Shown here: one piece after another, positions 6,973 through 8,362 of the stretch
Position numbering within the stretch: the first letter of the stretch is position 1
Layout of the letters: each line of letters starts with the position of its first letter
Assembly: GCA_013203365.1 (NCBI GenBank)
Contig: JABMQG010000285.1
Coordinates: forward strand, 1 to 8,362
Reading direction: 5' to 3'
Source: Planctomycetota bacterium
GTDB lineage: Bacteria; Planctomycetota; Phycisphaerae; SM23-33; FEN-1343
DNA: 8,362 bases
Notes under the pieces: model-generated
The model's database searches: none
The model's input: only the letters and a program-made list of their open reading frames with translations
Told to the model about the DNA's origin: nothing
Program-made: the position numbers and the translations under genes

Positions 6973-6992
6973 CTGGTCCGGTTTGGCCGCAA
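6890..6992. repeat. long imperfect inverted repeat with inner hairpin (candidate structured RNA or palindromic element)
   Basis: Arms at 6890-6914 and 6969-6992 pair over about 21 positions, including an uninterrupted 11-base core (AAACCGGACCA at 6898-6908 against TGGTCCGGTTT at 6974-6984) and an ATGC/GCAT tip. The 54-base loop holds a perfect 6-bp hairpin, CAACCC (6933-6938) and GGGTTG (6944-6949), plus the AGGAGG of the small ORF. A second potential stem, CAAGGC (6836-6841) with GCCTTG (6881-6886), lies next to it. On the minus strand this would be the leader of the pteridine reductase-folB operon or the trailer of the ferredoxin gene. A run of four T after the 3' arm is also compatible with a large-loop terminator. 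Confidence 0.55.
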
Positions 6993-7024
6993 AACGCGTA
7001 CAAGCTTACACTCAAACCGCTCTC

Positions 7025-7037
7025 AGACACCGTCTGG
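7025..7037. other. short hairpin downstream of the ferredoxin gene
   Basis: CAGAC and GTCTG flank a 3-base loop about 25 bases past the ferredoxin stop. No T-run follows on the minus strand, so it is not called a terminator. Confidence 0.2.
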
Positions 7038-7059
7038 CTGTCAGTTGACCTGGCCTGGT

Positions 7060-7251
7060 TCAGTCTTCTTCGATGCCGATGGCCTCTACAGGGCAGTCGT
7101 CGGCCGCCTCCTGAGCCGTATCCTCATAGTCAACAGGCACCTCATCCACATATGCCACGGCAATGTCGTCTTTCATTTTGAATACTTCCGGACAGGTGTC
7201 CACACACAACTCACAGCCGGTGCACAGATCTGCATCCACCGTTACCTTCAT
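7060..7251 (-). CDS. single-cluster [4Fe-4S] ferredoxin
   Basis: Small acidic electron carrier of 63 residues. The cluster ligands are visible as Cys10-x2-Cys13-x2-Cys16 and a distant Cys53-Pro, the pattern of monocluster ferredoxins such as those of Thermotoga and Desulfovibrio. An extra Cys20 is present. In several relatives this position forms a disulfide with a mid-chain cysteine, but no such partner exists here. The frame is open to 7401, yet ATG at 7251 was chosen: it is preceded by AAGGGGAAGG and gives the family-typical start MKVTVDADLCTGC. It is cytosolic, with redox partner unknown. No oxidoreductase gene is adjacent; the neighbours are divergent sppA and, 241 bases downstream on the same strand, the pteridine reductase. 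Confidence 0.94.
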   Translation of the reverse strand: MKVTVDADLCTGCELCVDTCPEVFKMKDDIAVAYVDEVPVDYEDTAQEAADDCPVEAIGIEED

Positions 7252-7367
7252 GTCCTTCCCCTTTCGAGAAGATAGCTCCAAAAGGTCTTTTCTCTTACGC
7301 CCAGGCCAACGGCCCGTGCCGTAGCAACAGCCAAATACCCACGGGCACAGTGCCCATGGTGGCGAGC

Positions 7368-7379
7368 ATTGTATACAAT
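7368..7379. promoter_or_regulatory. 12-base perfect palindrome, possible operator
   Basis: ATTGTATACAAT is a perfect palindrome covering the putative ferredoxin -10 in the divergent gap between ferredoxin and sppA. The TTGTA/TACAA half-sites resemble operators of some GntR-family repressors. No regulator gene is in the window to pair with it. Confidence 0.3.
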
Positions 7380-7398
7380 CCCCGGCGGGATTTGTCAC
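7370..7398 (-). promoter_or_regulatory. possible ferredoxin promoter
   Basis: Reading the minus strand, GTGACA (7398-7393) and TATACA (7375-7370) are 17 bases apart, a reasonable sigma70-like pair. It would give a leader of roughly 110 bases before the ferredoxin ATG at 7251. The -10 lies inside a 12-base palindrome. Confidence 0.35.
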
Positions 7399-7435
7399 CA
7401 TGGGAATAAAGAATTTTTCACGGCACCGCTGACCG

Positions 7436-7464
7436 TTGTGTCAGGTGAAGTAAATCCATAAAAT
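7436..7464 (+). promoter_or_regulatory. possible sppA promoter giving a leaderless transcript
   Basis: TTGTGT (7436-7441) and TAAAAT (7459-7464) are 17 bases apart; the -10 is good and the -35 poor. The -10 ends only 7 bases before the sppA ATG at 7472, so transcription would begin at or next to the start codon. This fits the absence of a ribosome binding site there. Confidence 0.35.
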
Positions 7465-7471
7465 ACCAGCC

Positions 7472-8362
7472 ATGACAACACGAATGATTGGAATCTCGAT
7501 GGCCCTGCTGGCGGCGGCTGTATTGCCGGCCGGCTGCGGCAGCGGCGGAGGATTTCTGGTTCGGCCGGTACCCGCGGAGCAGAGGCTCGCCGAAAGCGTC
7601 GTCAGCCGGGACCGCGGACTGCTGGTCGTCGATAAGATCGCCGTGGTTGACTTGGACGGACTGCTGGAGAATCGCCGGCACGGCGCCTTCTTGGGCGACG
7701 GGGAGAATCCGGTGAGCCTGTTCGTCGAGAAGCTCGACAAGGCCCAGGCCGATCGCGCCGTTCGCGCGGTGATCGTTCGGATCAATTCGCCAGGCGGTGG
7801 CGTGACCGCCAGCGATATCATGTACCAACGGCTTATGCAGTTCCGCAACCAGTCCAAGGTGCCCGTTGTCGCCGTCATCGAGGACCTCGGGGCCAGCGGC
7901 GGCTACTACGTAGCATGCGCCGCCGACACGATTTTTGCTCATCGCAGCTCCGTAGTCGGTTCGATCGGGGCGATCGTGCAGACGGTCAGCTTTGCGGGGA
8001 CGATGTCGAAGCTGGGCATCGACGCCCAGGCCGTCACAAGCGGTAGGTTCAAGGACATGGCCAGCCCGCTGAAACCCTTGGACTCCGAGGATCTCAAGAT
8101 CCTCCAGGGCATGGTCGACGAGTTCCAAAAGCGGTTCGCGGAGGTGGTCGCCGCCGGCAGGCCGAAACTGTCGGTCGAGAAAGTCGGCGTCTTGGCCGAC
8201 GGTCGCGTCTACACCGGCGAGCAGGCCCTTGGCAACGGCTTGGTGGATCGGGTTGGAACGATGAACGACGCCATCGCTTACGCCAAACAGCTCTGCGGCG
8301 GCAAACGCATGAAGGTGGTCGTCTACCATCGCCCGCTTGGCTACCGCGGGACGGTCTATGCC
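7472..8362 (+). CDS. sppA: signal peptide peptidase SppA (serine protease family S49), 3' end cut by window edge
   Basis: Membrane-associated serine protease that degrades cleaved signal peptides (role known for the family). The frame is open from ATG 7472 to the window edge, with 297 residues visible; it is the short single-domain form like Bacillus SppA (about 335). Motifs: VIVRINSPGGGVTASD (100-115, oxyanion region), DLGASGGYYVA (138-148) with nucleophile Ser142, SSVVGSIGAI (159-168), and SGRFKDMASP with general base Lys194. The Ser-Lys spacing of 52 equals the Ser147/Lys199 spacing of B. subtilis SppA. The N-terminus (residues 1-22) is a signal sequence ending VLPAGC, an imperfect lipobox with Cys22, followed by a Gly-rich linker. 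It could therefore be a lipoprotein rather than anchored by a transmembrane helix. No Shine-Dalgarno precedes the ATG, and an in-frame stop at 7451-7453 excludes a longer start. Confidence 0.94.
   Translation, partial: MTTRMIGISMALLAAAVLPAGCGSGGGFLVRPVPAEQRLAESVVSRDRGLLVVDKIAVVDLDGLLENRRHGAFLGDGENPVSLFVEKLDKAQADRAVRAVIVRINSPGGGVTASDIMYQRLMQFRNQSKVPVVAVIEDLGASGGYYVACAADTIFAHRSSVVGSIGAIVQTVSFAGTMSKLGIDAQAVTSGRFKDMASPLKPLDSEDLKILQGMVDEFQKRFAEVVAAGRPKLSVEKVGVLADGRVYTGEQALGNGLVDRVGTMNDAIAYAKQLCGGKRMKVVVYHRPLGYRGTVYA

Noticed and set aside
6890..6992. Integron attC recombination site
   Set aside because: The size and imperfect pairing are suggestive, but the GTTRRRY/RYYYAAC core sites are not at the ends and no integrase or cassette array is present.
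6819..7059. Known folate (THF) or ZTP riboswitch
   Set aside because: The conserved sequence blocks I know for these classes are not visible, although the position would be apt.
7343..7355. GGGCACAGTGCCC palindrome as a terminator
   Set aside because: No T-run follows, the realistic loop leaves only a 4-bp stem, and the site lies in a divergent promoter gap where no terminator is expected.
7252..7401. N-terminal extension of the ferredoxin
   Set aside because: A strong ribosome site directly precedes the ATG at 7251, and the extra residues do not fit the family.
7418..8329. Long minus-strand open frame (303 residues) opposite sppA
   Set aside because: It mirrors the sppA reading frame and its composition is not protein-like; sppA has all catalytic motifs.
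1..8362. CRISPR arrays, tRNA/rRNA genes, insertion sequences, phage genes
   Set aside because: No regularly spaced repeats, no tRNA-like cloverleaf, no transposase or phage motifs were seen on either strand.

Overview
The window is a GC-rich, densely packed stretch of a bacterial chromosome with eleven recognisable protein genes on both strands. Nothing in it is phage-, plasmid- or transposon-like, and no gap between genes exceeds 300 bases. Gene content and style (stand-alone NnrD, a BH0493-type uronate isomerase, a PTR1-like pteridine reductase overlapping folB, frequent GTG/TTG starts) would fit a Planctomycetota-like bacterium. That is an inference without a marker gene and is held weakly.

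Layout: (1) 1-1696, minus strand: a short conserved-looking hypothetical, then acpS (holo-ACP synthase), then nnrD (NAD(P)HX dehydratase, running off the left edge), closely spaced and probably one operon. (2) 1853-3544, plus strand: a soluble NtrB-like histidine kinase, then proC. (3) 3623-6818, minus strand: a uronate isomerase, an isoprenylcysteine-methyltransferase-like membrane protein, folB and a pteridine reductase. The last two overlap by 8 bases and form a pterin/folate pair. (4) 6819-7059: an unusual structured stretch with a long imperfect inverted repeat, an inner hairpin and a possible tiny ORF, just upstream of the pteridine reductase. (5) 7060-7251, minus strand: a single-cluster [4Fe-4S] ferredoxin. 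(6) 7472-8362, plus strand: an SppA-type signal peptide peptidase (family S49), cut by the right edge.

Most genes are housekeeping: cofactor repair and ACP activation, proline synthesis, folate/pterin metabolism, electron transfer and membrane proteolysis. The least explained parts are the structured leader upstream of the pterin operon, the orphan kinase without visible sensor or partner, and the small protein heading the acpS-nnrD operon. Promoter and operator calls are by eye and tentative.
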